NCBI GenBank assembly: GCA_964481705.1
Contig: CAYZUC010000039.1
Location: 1-24,637, forward strand
Source of the DNA: CAYZUC01 sp964481705
GTDB taxonomy: Bacteria; Bacillota; Clostridia; Lachnospirales; Lachnospiraceae
Direction: 5' to 3'
DNA length: 24,637 bases
A program made the position numbers and the translations under genes. Position 1 is the stretch's first letter. Each line of letters starts with the position of its first letter. Below are positions 16,589-24,526 of the stretch, one piece after another. The notes under the pieces were generated by a model. The model made no database searches, was not told where the DNA came from, and saw nothing but the letters and a program-made list of their open reading frames with translations.

Positions 16589-17083
16589 ATGAAGCATAAA
16601 CAAGAAAATAATCATATCATAGATATTCTGTTCACATTAGCGCTGTTCTGCGTATTTGCAGCTTCGGCTCTTTTTGTTGTGCTGATTGGTGCTAATGTAT
16701 ACAAGTCTACCGTAAAGCAGATGAATGATAATTACAGCACTAGAACTTCTCTTTCCTATGTCACGGAGAAAATCCGTCAAAATGATACCGCCGGATCTGT
16801 ATCGATTGGTGAATTGGACGGCGTACAGGCACTTATTTTGACACAGCAGTATGATGATCTTCATCTGAAAACATACATTTACGAGGACAACGGTGTTCTC
16901 AAGGAATTGTTTATTCATGATGATCAGAAGCCAGTCAAAGAGGCCGGTCAATCGATTATGGAAGTAAATTCCTTTCATATGGAACAGATGAGTGATACAC
17001 TATTTCATTTCACCTCTACCAATACCGATGGAAAAGAAACGGAAATCTATATCTCTCCAAAGAGTACAGGAGGTGTCTCATGA
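16589..17083 (+). CDS. DUF4860-like membrane protein, probable minor pilin
   Basis: At 164 residues it has one N-terminal membrane helix (about 11-36, IDILFTLALFCVFAASALFVVLIGANVY) followed by a pilin-like segment (TRTSLSYVTEKIRQND) and a beta-rich outer domain. The layout matches DUF4860 proteins found in clostridial pilus operons; it has no clear prepilin cleavage site. AGGTGG before ATG 16589 decides the start over GTG 16580. Its stop overlaps the next start (ATGA). Confidence 0.75.
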   Translation: MKHKQENNHIIDILFTLALFCVFAASALFVVLIGANVYKSTVKQMNDNYSTRTSLSYVTEKIRQNDTAGSVSIGELDGVQALILTQQYDDLHLKTYIYEDNGVLKELFIHDDQKPVKEAGQSIMEVNSFHMEQMSDTLFHFTSTNTDGKETEIYISPKSTGGVS

Positions 17084-17526
17084 ATCATCATACCTCTAAA
17101 GCCAGCCTGTTCCTGATGGAGTTAATCATCGCTATTCTGATCTTCTCATTGGCCAGTGGTTTCTGTGTGCGCTTCTTTGCCAAAGCCCATATTTTGACGG
17201 AGGATACCAAAAATCTGAATCATGCAGTCTCTCTTACCCAGAGCGCTGCTGAGATTTTCTATGGCATGAATGGTCAGCTGAACGAGATTCAGAGTACTTT
17301 AGATGCCGATAAGAACGGTAAATGTGAGAATGGACTTCTTTCTGTATACTATGACCACAATTTTCAGGTTTGCACGAAGGATTCCGCGACCTATGAAATG
17401 ACAATGAGCCTATCAGAAGAGGATAACATGCAGGTTATGGACATTCGGATGCATAAACTTGCAAAGGATGACAGATCCATTTATTCGCTTCGGGTAAAAA
17501 GGTATGCAGGAGGTGACGTGAAATGA
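17080..17526 (+). CDS. Type IV prepilin-like protein
   Basis: A 148-residue pilin-like protein. Near the N-terminus KAS is followed by LFLMELIIAILIF, which places Glu at +5 after a Ser residue and fits the class III prepilin site, although Gly or Ala is usual at -1. The hydrophobic helix continues to about residue 32; the outer domain has two Cys (CENG and QVCT, about 86 and 107) that could form a disulfide. AGGAGG precedes it, and both ends overlap neighbours by four bases (ATGA), so translation is coupled. Confidence 0.78.
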   Translation: MNHHTSKASLFLMELIIAILIFSLASGFCVRFFAKAHILTEDTKNLNHAVSLTQSAAEIFYGMNGQLNEIQSTLDADKNGKCENGLLSVYYDHNFQVCTKDSATYEMTMSLSEEDNMQVMDIRMHKLAKDDRSIYSLRVKRYAGGDVK

Positions 17527-18029
17527 GGCAGAAAAATTCCTTTGGTTTAAATATCGGATCCTCTTCCATCCTTGTTATCTTTATTTTGTTGTGCCTGATT
17601 ACCTTTGCAACTCTATCACTGGTCAGTGCAAATGCAGACTATAAGTTAAGCAAACGTATTGCAGCACGAACCGACTCCTATTATGCCGCCAATAACAAGG
17701 CTCAGGAGATGCTGCGTGTTATGGATGAAGCAATGCAGACTGCTCTCTCCGATGCTACGGATCTGGATGCCTATCACCAAAAGCTGACAGATTCCTTAAG
17801 TAAAATCAAATACGTTACCGTTGGATATGACACTCACACAGTGTCTATAGACTATCGCACTCCCATCAGTGATTCCCAGACTCTCCATGTAACACTGCAG
17901 GCACTTTATCCTGCTTCCACTAAACGCTATGAGATTACTGCATGGCAAGTGGAAAATACCGATACCTGGGATGCTGATGATTCCATTCAGCTTATCGACC
18001 CCGATGACTTCCAGACAATGGAAGATTAA
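17523..18029 (+). CDS. PilX-like membrane protein, last gene of the pilus operon
   Basis: At 168 residues it has one membrane helix (about 14-36, SSILVIFILLCLITFATLSLV) followed by ANADYKLSKRIAARTDSYYAANNKAQEML. This helix-then-YYAA layout is typical of PilX/minor pilins that prime pilus assembly. The rest is beta-rich with an acidic tail. It overlaps the previous gene by four bases (ATGA) and is followed by 141 bp without a gene. I see no terminator directly after it. Confidence 0.72.
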   Translation: MRQKNSFGLNIGSSSILVIFILLCLITFATLSLVSANADYKLSKRIAARTDSYYAANNKAQEMLRVMDEAMQTALSDATDLDAYHQKLTDSLSKIKYVTVGYDTHTVSIDYRTPISDSQTLHVTLQALYPASTKRYEITAWQVENTDTWDADDSIQLIDPDDFQTMED

Positions 18030-18071
18030 CACTTAAAATGTATTGAAACACAGAATGATGAAGCAGAAGAA

Positions 18072-18100
18072 TTGACATTTTTCAAATATAATTGTAAACT
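18072..18100 (+). promoter_or_regulatory. Predicted promoter of the acyl-CoA ligase gene
   Basis: A perfect TTGACA at 18072-18077 is followed after 17 nt by TAAACT (18095-18100). The rest of the 18030-18170 gap is AT-rich, with no further structure seen. Confidence 0.5.
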
Positions 18101-18170
18101 GACTTTATTGAATAAAAGTATTAATGTGTTAAATTCAAAAAGAATAAGAAACACATAGAATGGAGCAAAG

Positions 18171-19805
18171 ATGCCAATCACAGATTTTTTAGAGAGAAAT
18201 AGCAGAGACTATGGCGATGAAGTCTGTCTTGTAGAGATTAATCCTGAGGTCAAAGAGAATCGACGCGTGACCTGGAAGGAATACGAATTGATCGAACCCA
18301 ATCCACAGACGCATTATCGTCGTGAGATTACCTGGAGTGTATTTGATGAAAAAGCAAATCGTTTTGCAAATCTTCTGATAAAGAGAGGCGTTAAAAAGGG
18401 AGATAAGGTAGCGATTCTGATGATGAACTGTCTTGAATGGCTTCCCATTTACTTTGGAATATTGAAAACTGGTGCGCTTGCCGTTCCGTTGAATTTCCGT
18501 TATGCCTCAGATGAGATCCTGTACTGCTGTAAGCTTGCCGATGTGGATGTTCTGGTATTTGGTCCCTCCTTTATCGGACGTATCGAAGAGATTGCAGAGG
18601 AGATTAGCAAGAAGAGACTGTTGATTTACGTTGGAGAGAATTGTCCCTCCTTTGCAGATGATTACAATTCCCTTTCTGCAAATTGTTCCAGTGTAGCTCC
18701 TGGTATTGAGCTTTGCGATGATGATGATGCAGCGATTTATTTTTCTTCCGGTACAACCGGATTTCCAAAGGCTATTTTACATAAGCATCGCGCATTGGTT
18801 CATTCCTGTAAGACAGAACAGAGTCATCACGGACAGACTCACGACGATGTTTTTCTATGTATACCGCCACTTTATCACACGGGAGCAAAGATGCATTGGT
18901 TTGGCAGCCTGATATCTGCCAGCAAGGCAATCCTTTTAAAGGGTACCAAGCCGGAATACGTATTAGATACTGTTTCCAAAGAGAAATGTACTATTGTTTG
19001 GCTTCTTGTTCCGTGGGCACAGGATATTCTTGAGGCAATTGACAACGGAAGTCTAAAGCTTACGGATTATACTCTCGATCAATGGAGACTGATGCATATT
19101 GGTGCTCAGCCGGTTCCACCTTCCTTGATCAAGAAGTGGAAGAGTTATTTTCCGAATCATCAATACGACACGAATTATGGTCTAAGCGAATCCATTGGAC
19201 CAGGCTGCGTACATTTAGGTGTAGAGAATATCAACAAGGTTGGAACCATTGGAAAAGCAGGTTATGGATGGGAAGTCAAAATTGTTGATGATAAGCGCCA
19301 GACCGTACCAAAGGGAGAGGTTGGAGAGCTTGCTGTCAAAGGTCCCGGAGTTATGGTTTGTTATTATCACGATCCCAAGGCTACAAAAGAGGTTCTTGAG
19401 GATGGCTGGCTCTTTACCGGAGACATGGCTCGTGAGGACGAGGATGGATTTATCCTGTTAGTTGATCGTAAAAAGGACGTCATTATTAGTGGTGGTGAGA
19501 ACATCTACCCCGTACAGATCGAAGACTTTATTCGTACCAACGAAGCCGTTCATGATGTGGCAGTTATTGGTCTTCCTGATCATCGTCTTGGTGAGATTAG
19601 CGCTGCGATTATTGAGCTTAAGCAGGGTTATATTGTGACCGAAGAGGAAATGGACAAGTTCTGCCTTGCACTTCCTCGTTACAAAAGACCTCATAAAATT
19701 ATATTTGCTGAGATTCCTCGTAATCCAACCGGAAAAATTGAGAAGCCAAAGCTACGTGAGCTTTACGGTGGCAAGGGATTGATCGAGGCGCAGAACCGCG
19801 GTTAG
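18171..19805 (+). CDS. AMP-forming acyl-CoA synthetase/ligase
   Basis: The enzyme activates a carboxylic acid, probably a fatty or aromatic acid, with ATP and then forms the CoA thioester. At 544 residues it has all adenylate-forming motifs: P-loop YFSSGTTGFPKA (190-201), NYGLSES, VGELAVKGPGVM, the hinge GWLFTGDMA with DRKKDVIISGGENIYP, and PTGKIEK with the catalytic Lys522. Near the N-terminus, RRVTWKEYE (31-39) and RREITWSVFDE (50-60) look like two versions of one segment separated by a short insert. GGAG precedes the ATG by 5 nt. It stands alone between the pilus operon and the DUF421 gene, so the natural acid is not indicated by context. Confidence 0.9.
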   Translation: MPITDFLERNSRDYGDEVCLVEINPEVKENRRVTWKEYELIEPNPQTHYRREITWSVFDEKANRFANLLIKRGVKKGDKVAILMMNCLEWLPIYFGILKTGALAVPLNFRYASDEILYCCKLADVDVLVFGPSFIGRIEEIAEEISKKRLLIYVGENCPSFADDYNSLSANCSSVAPGIELCDDDDAAIYFSSGTTGFPKAILHKHRALVHSCKTEQSHHGQTHDDVFLCIPPLYHTGAKMHWFGSLISASKAILLKGTKPEYVLDTVSKEKCTIVWLLVPWAQDILEAIDNGSLKLTDYTLDQWRLMHIGAQPVPPSLIKKWKSYFPNHQYDTNYGLSESIGPGCVHLGVENINKVGTIGKAGYGWEVKIVDDKRQTVPKGEVGELAVKGPGVMVCYYHDPKATKEVLEDGWLFTGDMAREDEDGFILLVDRKKDVIISGGENIYPVQIEDFIRTNEAVHDVAVIGLPDHRLGEISAAIIELKQGYIVTEEEMDKFCLALPRYKRPHKIIFAEIPRNPTGKIEKPKLRELYGGKGLIEAQNRG

Positions 19806-19838
19806 TTCCGCTACACATTCGAATAGAACAAAAAGAAA

Positions 19839-19888
19839 CGGACATACTATCACTATTACCCGATAAGGAGAACATGGTTGTATGTCCG
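19839..19888 (+). promoter_or_regulatory. Inverted repeat trapping the start codon of the DUF421 gene
   Basis: CGGACATAC (19839-19847) and GTATGTCCG (19880-19888) form a perfect 9-bp stem around a 32-nt loop. The start codon ATG (19882-19884) lies inside the right arm and the ribosome site AAGGAG (19865-19870) in the loop. In the mRNA the stem would hide the start codon. No known riboswitch consensus is visible in the loop. Confidence 0.55.
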
Positions 19889-20592
19889 ATTTACTTTCTA
19901 TTGCTGCATTATCTCTTGGTTCCCTTGTGGCACTTTTTATCCTCACAAAGCTGATGGGATATCGTGAAATGTCAGAGCTTAGTATGTTTGACTATATCAA
20001 CGGAATTACGATTGGTTCCATTGCCGCTGAAATGTCTACTGCCCTTGAGGATGATTATCGACGGCCACTGACTGCCATGATCGTGTATGCACTTGTTTCT
20101 GTATTACTTTCACTTCTGTCAAGGAAATCAAAAAAGGCCCGTCGATTCATCGAGGGGACTCCTGTAATTCTTTATCATAATAATGAGCTGTACGAGAAAA
20201 ATATGAAACGTTGCAAAATCCATGTCGATGAACTCCTATCATTAGGGCGTATCAATGGGTTGTTCGACTTATCCCAGGTTCAGACCGCTCTATTGGAAAG
20301 CAACGGAAAAATCAGCTTCCTGCCAAAGGCTGCCAACCGTCCAGTCAATCCAAATGACCTGAATCTAAAGCCTCCGGAAGATTCTATCGTCGCGAATATT
20401 ATCATTGATGGTCATATCATGGAAAAGAATCTGCATCATACCGGGAAGGATCACAAATGGCTCCAGAACCAGCTGCATGCGCAGGGGTATCGTGACGCGT
20501 CCGAAGTCCTCCTGGCTACCTGCGATATCCATAATACCTTTCACGCATATGGTCGCAATACGGACAAACGAAAAAAAGATATTCTATCATAA
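19882..20592 (+). CDS. DUF421 (YetF-like) membrane protein
   Basis: At 236 residues it has the DUF421 plan: two or three N-terminal membrane helices (about 5-22, 38-50, 63-83), the conserved KLMGYREMSELSMFDYINGITIGSIAA, and a cytoplasmic beta domain with the signature HVDELLSLGRINGLFDLSQVQTALLESNG. Members of this family are linked to spore or envelope function in Bacillus, but the biochemical role is unclear. Its stop overlaps the 3' end of the convergent membrane-protein gene by six bases. Confidence 0.88.
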   Translation: MSDLLSIAALSLGSLVALFILTKLMGYREMSELSMFDYINGITIGSIAAEMSTALEDDYRRPLTAMIVYALVSVLLSLLSRKSKKARRFIEGTPVILYHNNELYEKNMKRCKIHVDELLSLGRINGLFDLSQVQTALLESNGKISFLPKAANRPVNPNDLNLKPPEDSIVANIIIDGHIMEKNLHHTGKDHKWLQNQLHAQGYRDASEVLLATCDIHNTFHAYGRNTDKRKKDILS

Positions 20593-22659
20593 ATCATATT
20601 TCAAATGCACCATAATAGGTTTTGTTGTGGGCGGAATATAAACTCTGACTCTGTTTTTCTCTCCCTTGTCCACCGTCAGCTTTGTTCCGTCCTGAAGCTC
20701 TGCCTTGTAACCACGGTAGTATAATAGAGGAAGGTCAATATAGCTCTGTTCGGTATTATTTGTCATATAGGAGAAATCAACGTGCGTCCCCTTTTTCCAA
20801 TAATGCGTCAGCATAAGATTCGGAGCTGTCCAGGCATTGGGATCGCTAAAGTCCTCCTCTGTTGTTCCCTGCGGCCAATACTCCGGAAGTGGTGTATCGG
20901 TGTAACCACCATCCAATGTCGTATACTCGACAGGCTGTGTAATATAAGCATCGCAAACGTTGTATGCTCCCACCAAACCAATCACGGTCAAGGCTAGAAA
21001 CAAGTGCTTTTTAAATGGTTTTAAAATCGCTGTGTCCAGAATTGCCATACCACATAGGAATGCCAGAATTACGATAACAATCTCTAAAAATCGGAAGGAA
21101 AACTGAATAATCCCCATGACCTTTTGAACGAGTGCATACTCTGCCAGGACCTTCCAAGGAAACAGCGTTGTAGTTGCAAAAATCAGAAAGCAACTGATGA
21201 GCGATAACACCATAATGAATCTGTGATTACTTCTTTCCAGCTGCGTTTTTTCACCTTTATAATTCATCAGGTACACAATCAAAACCAGCATACTGATCCC
21301 ACCAATCAGACCGACGGATAATGGCATCTCTCTTCCGATTCCCATGCTGCGCTCATTTGTTGTATAGGTTGAGCTAACCGTCATAAGCAGCTGCGCAGGG
21401 AAGATTGCATCCTGATAGAAATCCGTATTTTGAATGGACTGTATCCCCAGTCCATCCCTGAGAAACGTAACCATATTATGTAGGAAAAAGGAGTTCACCA
21501 CAAAAGTAGCAGCAATTCCTTTAATCAAAGCAAGCCATCTCTTCTCGCGAAAAATAGATTGAATTAAAAAGATTCCAACCGCAACAGACAGCATCGCAAC
21601 CAAAAGACATGTAATAATATGTGATTGTAATACTCCGGTATATCCCAGACACAGGAGATACCATTTATTCTTATCGCCAAGAAAAATATGATATAGACCC
21701 GCAAGAACAATCGGTAAAAAGATGAGCGCAAGAGACTCTCCCAAAGCGCCTCGAATATAAAGATCATTTAAACGATAGGGCGAAAGCATATAAATCATAC
21801 ATGCCATCAAGGATGTATACTCTGTTTTTGTTATACAGCGCACAGAAAAGTAAACCGAAACGGCTGTCAACACATTAATGGTAATCAGCAGCATTTGATA
21901 CGTTGTGACTAAAGAAACATTCAGAATGCGTAATACGGCAAAGGGATAGAGCATCAGATTGGGATAGGTATATCCCAAAACGCCGAATCCATTGTTACAG
22001 TTCGGATATACACCTGCTACCAACTGTCCATCCAACAGTGCATCCTTTACCCCTTCTATTCGCATCAAATGAGCATTCAAGTCATGGCTGTACACCAGAT
22101 AATCGGTATACATTGGATAACTGCATACCACAATTAAGCCTACCATGATAAAGAAGACAAATCGAACGGTGTCTTTCACCTTAGTATAAGTACGATAAGT
22201 CAAATAGGTAAATAAAAGAATAGCCACAAAAAGGAAGTTCATAGTATACAGCATGGCGTCTGTATTCAAGAACTGTTTTGTGGATATCTCATAATTATAA
22301 ACAGATAAGGTGCTTTTACCAACCTGTGTAAAACCCAGGTAAATCTGCTCTGAGGAACGTGTTATCTTCGTATCAAGAACAAGGTAGTCTCCGGCATAGC
22401 TTGCCTCGGCTACCTTGCTCACTACTTCAACTGGGCCATCGTAAAGGGTCATCTTGACTGGTGAAGAAGAGCGATAGTTGATAATAAACTGATACTGACC
22501 GGCAGGCAGAGATATCTTTTTCGTCGTCTCCAGCTTGCCTTCTGTGGTCAGTTCCGGGTTCTTCACCATCACATAATGCGTATCCTTCACATTTAATAAG
22601 AGAAGGACTGCAACCGTAATCACAATTGAAAAATAAATGATTGTCCTCTTTACACCCAT
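20587..22659 (-). CDS. Large polytopic membrane protein, GT-C/PTPS-related type
   Basis: This 690-residue protein has an N-terminal membrane anchor (about 5-22), an outer beta domain (about 30-130), some ten to twelve further membrane helices (about 135-560) and an outer C-terminal domain. Between early helices it carries SHDLNAHLMRIEG (191-203) and GYTYPNLMLYPFAVLR, the pattern of 'PTPS-related' membrane proteins that share the GT-C glycosyltransferase fold; the Asp/His there would be the catalytic site. Sugar transfer onto a lipid-linked or surface polymer is therefore inferred, not shown. AGGAG lies between the trpB2 stop and this ATG, only 15 bp apart, so it is in the T-box-controlled transcript. 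Confidence 0.75.
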   Translation of the reverse strand: MGVKRTIIYFSIVITVAVLLLLNVKDTHYVMVKNPELTTEGKLETTKKISLPAGQYQFIINYRSSSPVKMTLYDGPVEVVSKVAEASYAGDYLVLDTKITRSSEQIYLGFTQVGKSTLSVYNYEISTKQFLNTDAMLYTMNFLFVAILLFTYLTYRTYTKVKDTVRFVFFIMVGLIVVCSYPMYTDYLVYSHDLNAHLMRIEGVKDALLDGQLVAGVYPNCNNGFGVLGYTYPNLMLYPFAVLRILNVSLVTTYQMLLITINVLTAVSVYFSVRCITKTEYTSLMACMIYMLSPYRLNDLYIRGALGESLALIFLPIVLAGLYHIFLGDKNKWYLLCLGYTGVLQSHIITCLLVAMLSVAVGIFLIQSIFREKRWLALIKGIAATFVVNSFFLHNMVTFLRDGLGIQSIQNTDFYQDAIFPAQLLMTVSSTYTTNERSMGIGREMPLSVGLIGGISMLVLIVYLMNYKGEKTQLERSNHRFIMVLSLISCFLIFATTTLFPWKVLAEYALVQKVMGIIQFSFRFLEIVIVILAFLCGMAILDTAILKPFKKHLFLALTVIGLVGAYNVCDAYITQPVEYTTLDGGYTDTPLPEYWPQGTTEEDFSDPNAWTAPNLMLTHYWKKGTHVDFSYMTNNTEQSYIDLPLLYYRGYKAELQDGTKLTVDKGEKNRVRVYIPPTTKPIMVHLKYDL

Positions 22660-22674
22660 AAAAGCTCCTGTTTT

Positions 22675-24045
22675 TTATATTCTTGGAAGGGAGTCAAAAC
22701 CAGGTTTTAAATCTGCATCCGTCGGAATATAGTCACTCATCTCACCATCATGGAATTTTCCATAAGCAACCATATCAAAATATCCGGTTCCGGTCAGTCC
22801 AAATACGATCGTCTTTTCTTCTCCGGTTTCCTTGCACTTCAATGCCTCATCAATGGCTACACGAATCGCATGTGAACTCTCCGGAGCAGGTAAGATACCT
22901 TCCACTCTTGCAAATTGCTCTGCCGCCTCAAATACACGGGTCTGTTCTACAGAACGTGCCTCCATCAAACCATCATCATAAAGTTGTGACAAAATAGAAC
23001 TCATACCATGATAACGTAATCCACCGGCATGATTTGCAGAAGGGATAAATCCACTTCCTAATGTATACATCTTGGCCAACGGACACACACGTCCAGTGTC
23101 GCAGAAGTCATATGCATACTTTCCACGAGTCAGACTCGGGCATGATGCCGGCTCTACTGCGATAAACTGATAGTCCTTCTCACCTCTGAGCTTTTCGCCC
23201 ATGAATGGAGAGATTAGGCCACCAAGATTGGATCCACCACCGGCACATCCAATAATCATGTCCGGCACAATGTTATATTTATCGAGAGCAGCTTTGGTCT
23301 CAAGACCAATCACTGTCTGATGAACCAATACCTGTGATAAAACGCTACCTAATACATAACGATAGCCTTCTGTTCCCATGGCTACTTCAACCGCCTCAGA
23401 AATCGCACAGCCCAGACTTCCTGATGTACCAGGATGCTCCTGTAGGATTCTTTTTCCTACTTCCGTTGTTGTCGATGGGGAAGGTGTTACACTTGCACCA
23501 TAGGTGCGCATCACTTCCCGACGGAATGGTTTCTGCTCATAGGATACCTTAACCATAAATACCTGACATGCCAGATCAAAATAAGAACATGCCATAGAAA
23601 GAGCGGTTCCCCACTGTCCGGCACCAGTCTCTGTTGTAACACCCTTCAGGCCCTGCTGCTTTGCATAATAAGCCTGCGCAATTGCAGAATTCAGCTTATG
23701 ACTTCCGCTTGTATTATTTCCCTCAAATTTGTAGTAGATCTTTGCCGGAGTCTGTAGCTTTTCCTCCAGACAGTAAGCACGAACCAATGGTGATGGACGA
23801 TACATCTTGTAGAATTTCTGAATCTCTTCCGGGATGTCGAAATAAGGTGTCTTATCATCCAACTCCTGCTTTGCAAGCTCTGTACAGAATACATGGGATA
23901 ATTCGTCTAATGTGATAGGCTTCTTTGTCTCTGGATTCAGCAATGGCGCCGGTTTGTTCTTCATATCAGCGCGAACATTATACCACTGCTTTGGCATCTC
24001 CGATTCTTCTAAGTAGATTTTGTAAGGAATGTTTGATTCTTTCAT
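22675..24045 (-). CDS. trpB: TrpB2-type tryptophan synthase beta subunit (PLP enzyme)
   Basis: The enzyme joins indole with serine to make tryptophan. At 456 residues it is longer than TrpB1 (about 400) and has the TrpB2-type N-terminal extension (KQWYNVRADMKNKPAPLLNPE). PLP Lys117 is in SGSHKLNSA, followed by ETGAGQWG (139-146) and the phosphate-binding GCAGGGSN (265-272). I start at 24045, where GGGAG precedes the ATG; the frame from 24078 adds eleven unsupported residues. No trpA or other trp gene is beside it. TrpB2 proteins often work without TrpA, salvaging free indole. A T-box leader controls it. Confidence 0.93.
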   Translation of the reverse strand: MKESNIPYKIYLEESEMPKQWYNVRADMKNKPAPLLNPETKKPITLDELSHVFCTELAKQELDDKTPYFDIPEEIQKFYKMYRPSPLVRAYCLEEKLQTPAKIYYKFEGNNTSGSHKLNSAIAQAYYAKQQGLKGVTTETGAGQWGTALSMACSYFDLACQVFMVKVSYEQKPFRREVMRTYGASVTPSPSTTTEVGKRILQEHPGTSGSLGCAISEAVEVAMGTEGYRYVLGSVLSQVLVHQTVIGLETKAALDKYNIVPDMIIGCAGGGSNLGGLISPFMGEKLRGEKDYQFIAVEPASCPSLTRGKYAYDFCDTGRVCPLAKMYTLGSGFIPSANHAGGLRYHGMSSILSQLYDDGLMEARSVEQTRVFEAAEQFARVEGILPAPESSHAIRVAIDEALKCKETGEEKTIVFGLTGTGYFDMVAYGKFHDGEMSDYIPTDADLKPGFDSLPRI

Positions 24046-24125
24046 TTCCTGCTCCCTTCTATGCGATCCTAACCGCATGAACCATTGTTGTACATGAGAT
24101 CAGAATCCTCTGATGGGAGGTTATA

Positions 24126-24170
24126 AAAAAACACTCTTATCCCATGCATGTATTTTGCTGGGACAAAAGT
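24126..24170 (-). terminator. T-box terminator hairpin
   Basis: On the minus strand CACTTTTGTCCCAGC pairs with GCATGGGATAAGAGTG and is followed by TTTTTTT. It stands directly after the T-box sequence, the normal place of the attenuator that is disrupted when uncharged tRNA binds. Confidence 0.88.
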
Positions 24171-24400
24171 GAATAAATCAACTCCTGCGGTGCCACCCTG
24201 CTTGACTAAAAGTCCTCTCATCGCATACCATCATATGCTTTCTTTGTTAACGAAGTATTCTCTCCGTCTCGCCTACTTGAACATTCAGCTCGCCCTCAGA
24301 AGCCCATTCCTGTCTGCCAATCCTGCTCCGCTCCCAGCTCTGCGGTGCTCTCTGTAAGGATTCTGCAAATAGTACTCCTCTTCTTCAACAGTTTTGATAC
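24126..24400 (-). promoter_or_regulatory. T-box riboswitch leader of trpB2
   Basis: The minus-strand leader contains AGGGTGGCACCGC (near 24200-24187), the conserved T-box antiterminator bulge that binds the NCCA end of uncharged tRNA. Upstream are ACAGAGAGC and a GCTGGGAG-type AG bulge of stem I, and the conserved CAAGTAGG linker. The structure ends in a terminator. With trpB2 downstream, tRNA-Trp is the expected ligand, and TGG occurs in the stem I region, but I could not place the specifier codon with certainty. Confidence 0.9.
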
Positions 24401-24405
24401 TTTAT

Positions 24406-24434
24406 AAAATACTACCTCTACCGCCAAATGTCAA
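24406..24434 (-). promoter_or_regulatory. Promoter of the T-box-trpB2 transcript
   Basis: On the minus strand a perfect TTGACA (24434-24429), a 17-nt spacer and TATTTT (24411-24406) precede the leader. The truncated repeat begins two bases upstream of the -35 box. Confidence 0.7.
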
Positions 24435-24435
24435 T

Positions 24436-24526
24436 CATTTTTTGCAACATGGGGGACGGGGCTTTGTGTTTCATTTTTTTGCAACATGGGGACGGGGCTT
24501 TATGTTTCATTTTTTACCATGGGGGG
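24436..24526. repeat. Tandem truncated ends of the palindromic element
   Basis: Two direct units of about 36 bp (24436-24471 and 24472-24507), each T-run then GCAACATGGGGGACGGGGC and TTTGTGTTT or TTTATGTTT, followed by a partial third (CATTTTTTACCATGGGG). They match the outermost bases of the 310-bp palindromic copies at 2926 and 4695 but lack the interior. Confidence 0.8.

Noticed and set aside
24148..24357. 69-codon plus-strand frame
   Set aside because: It is antisense to the T-box leader, whose conserved motifs explain the sequence.
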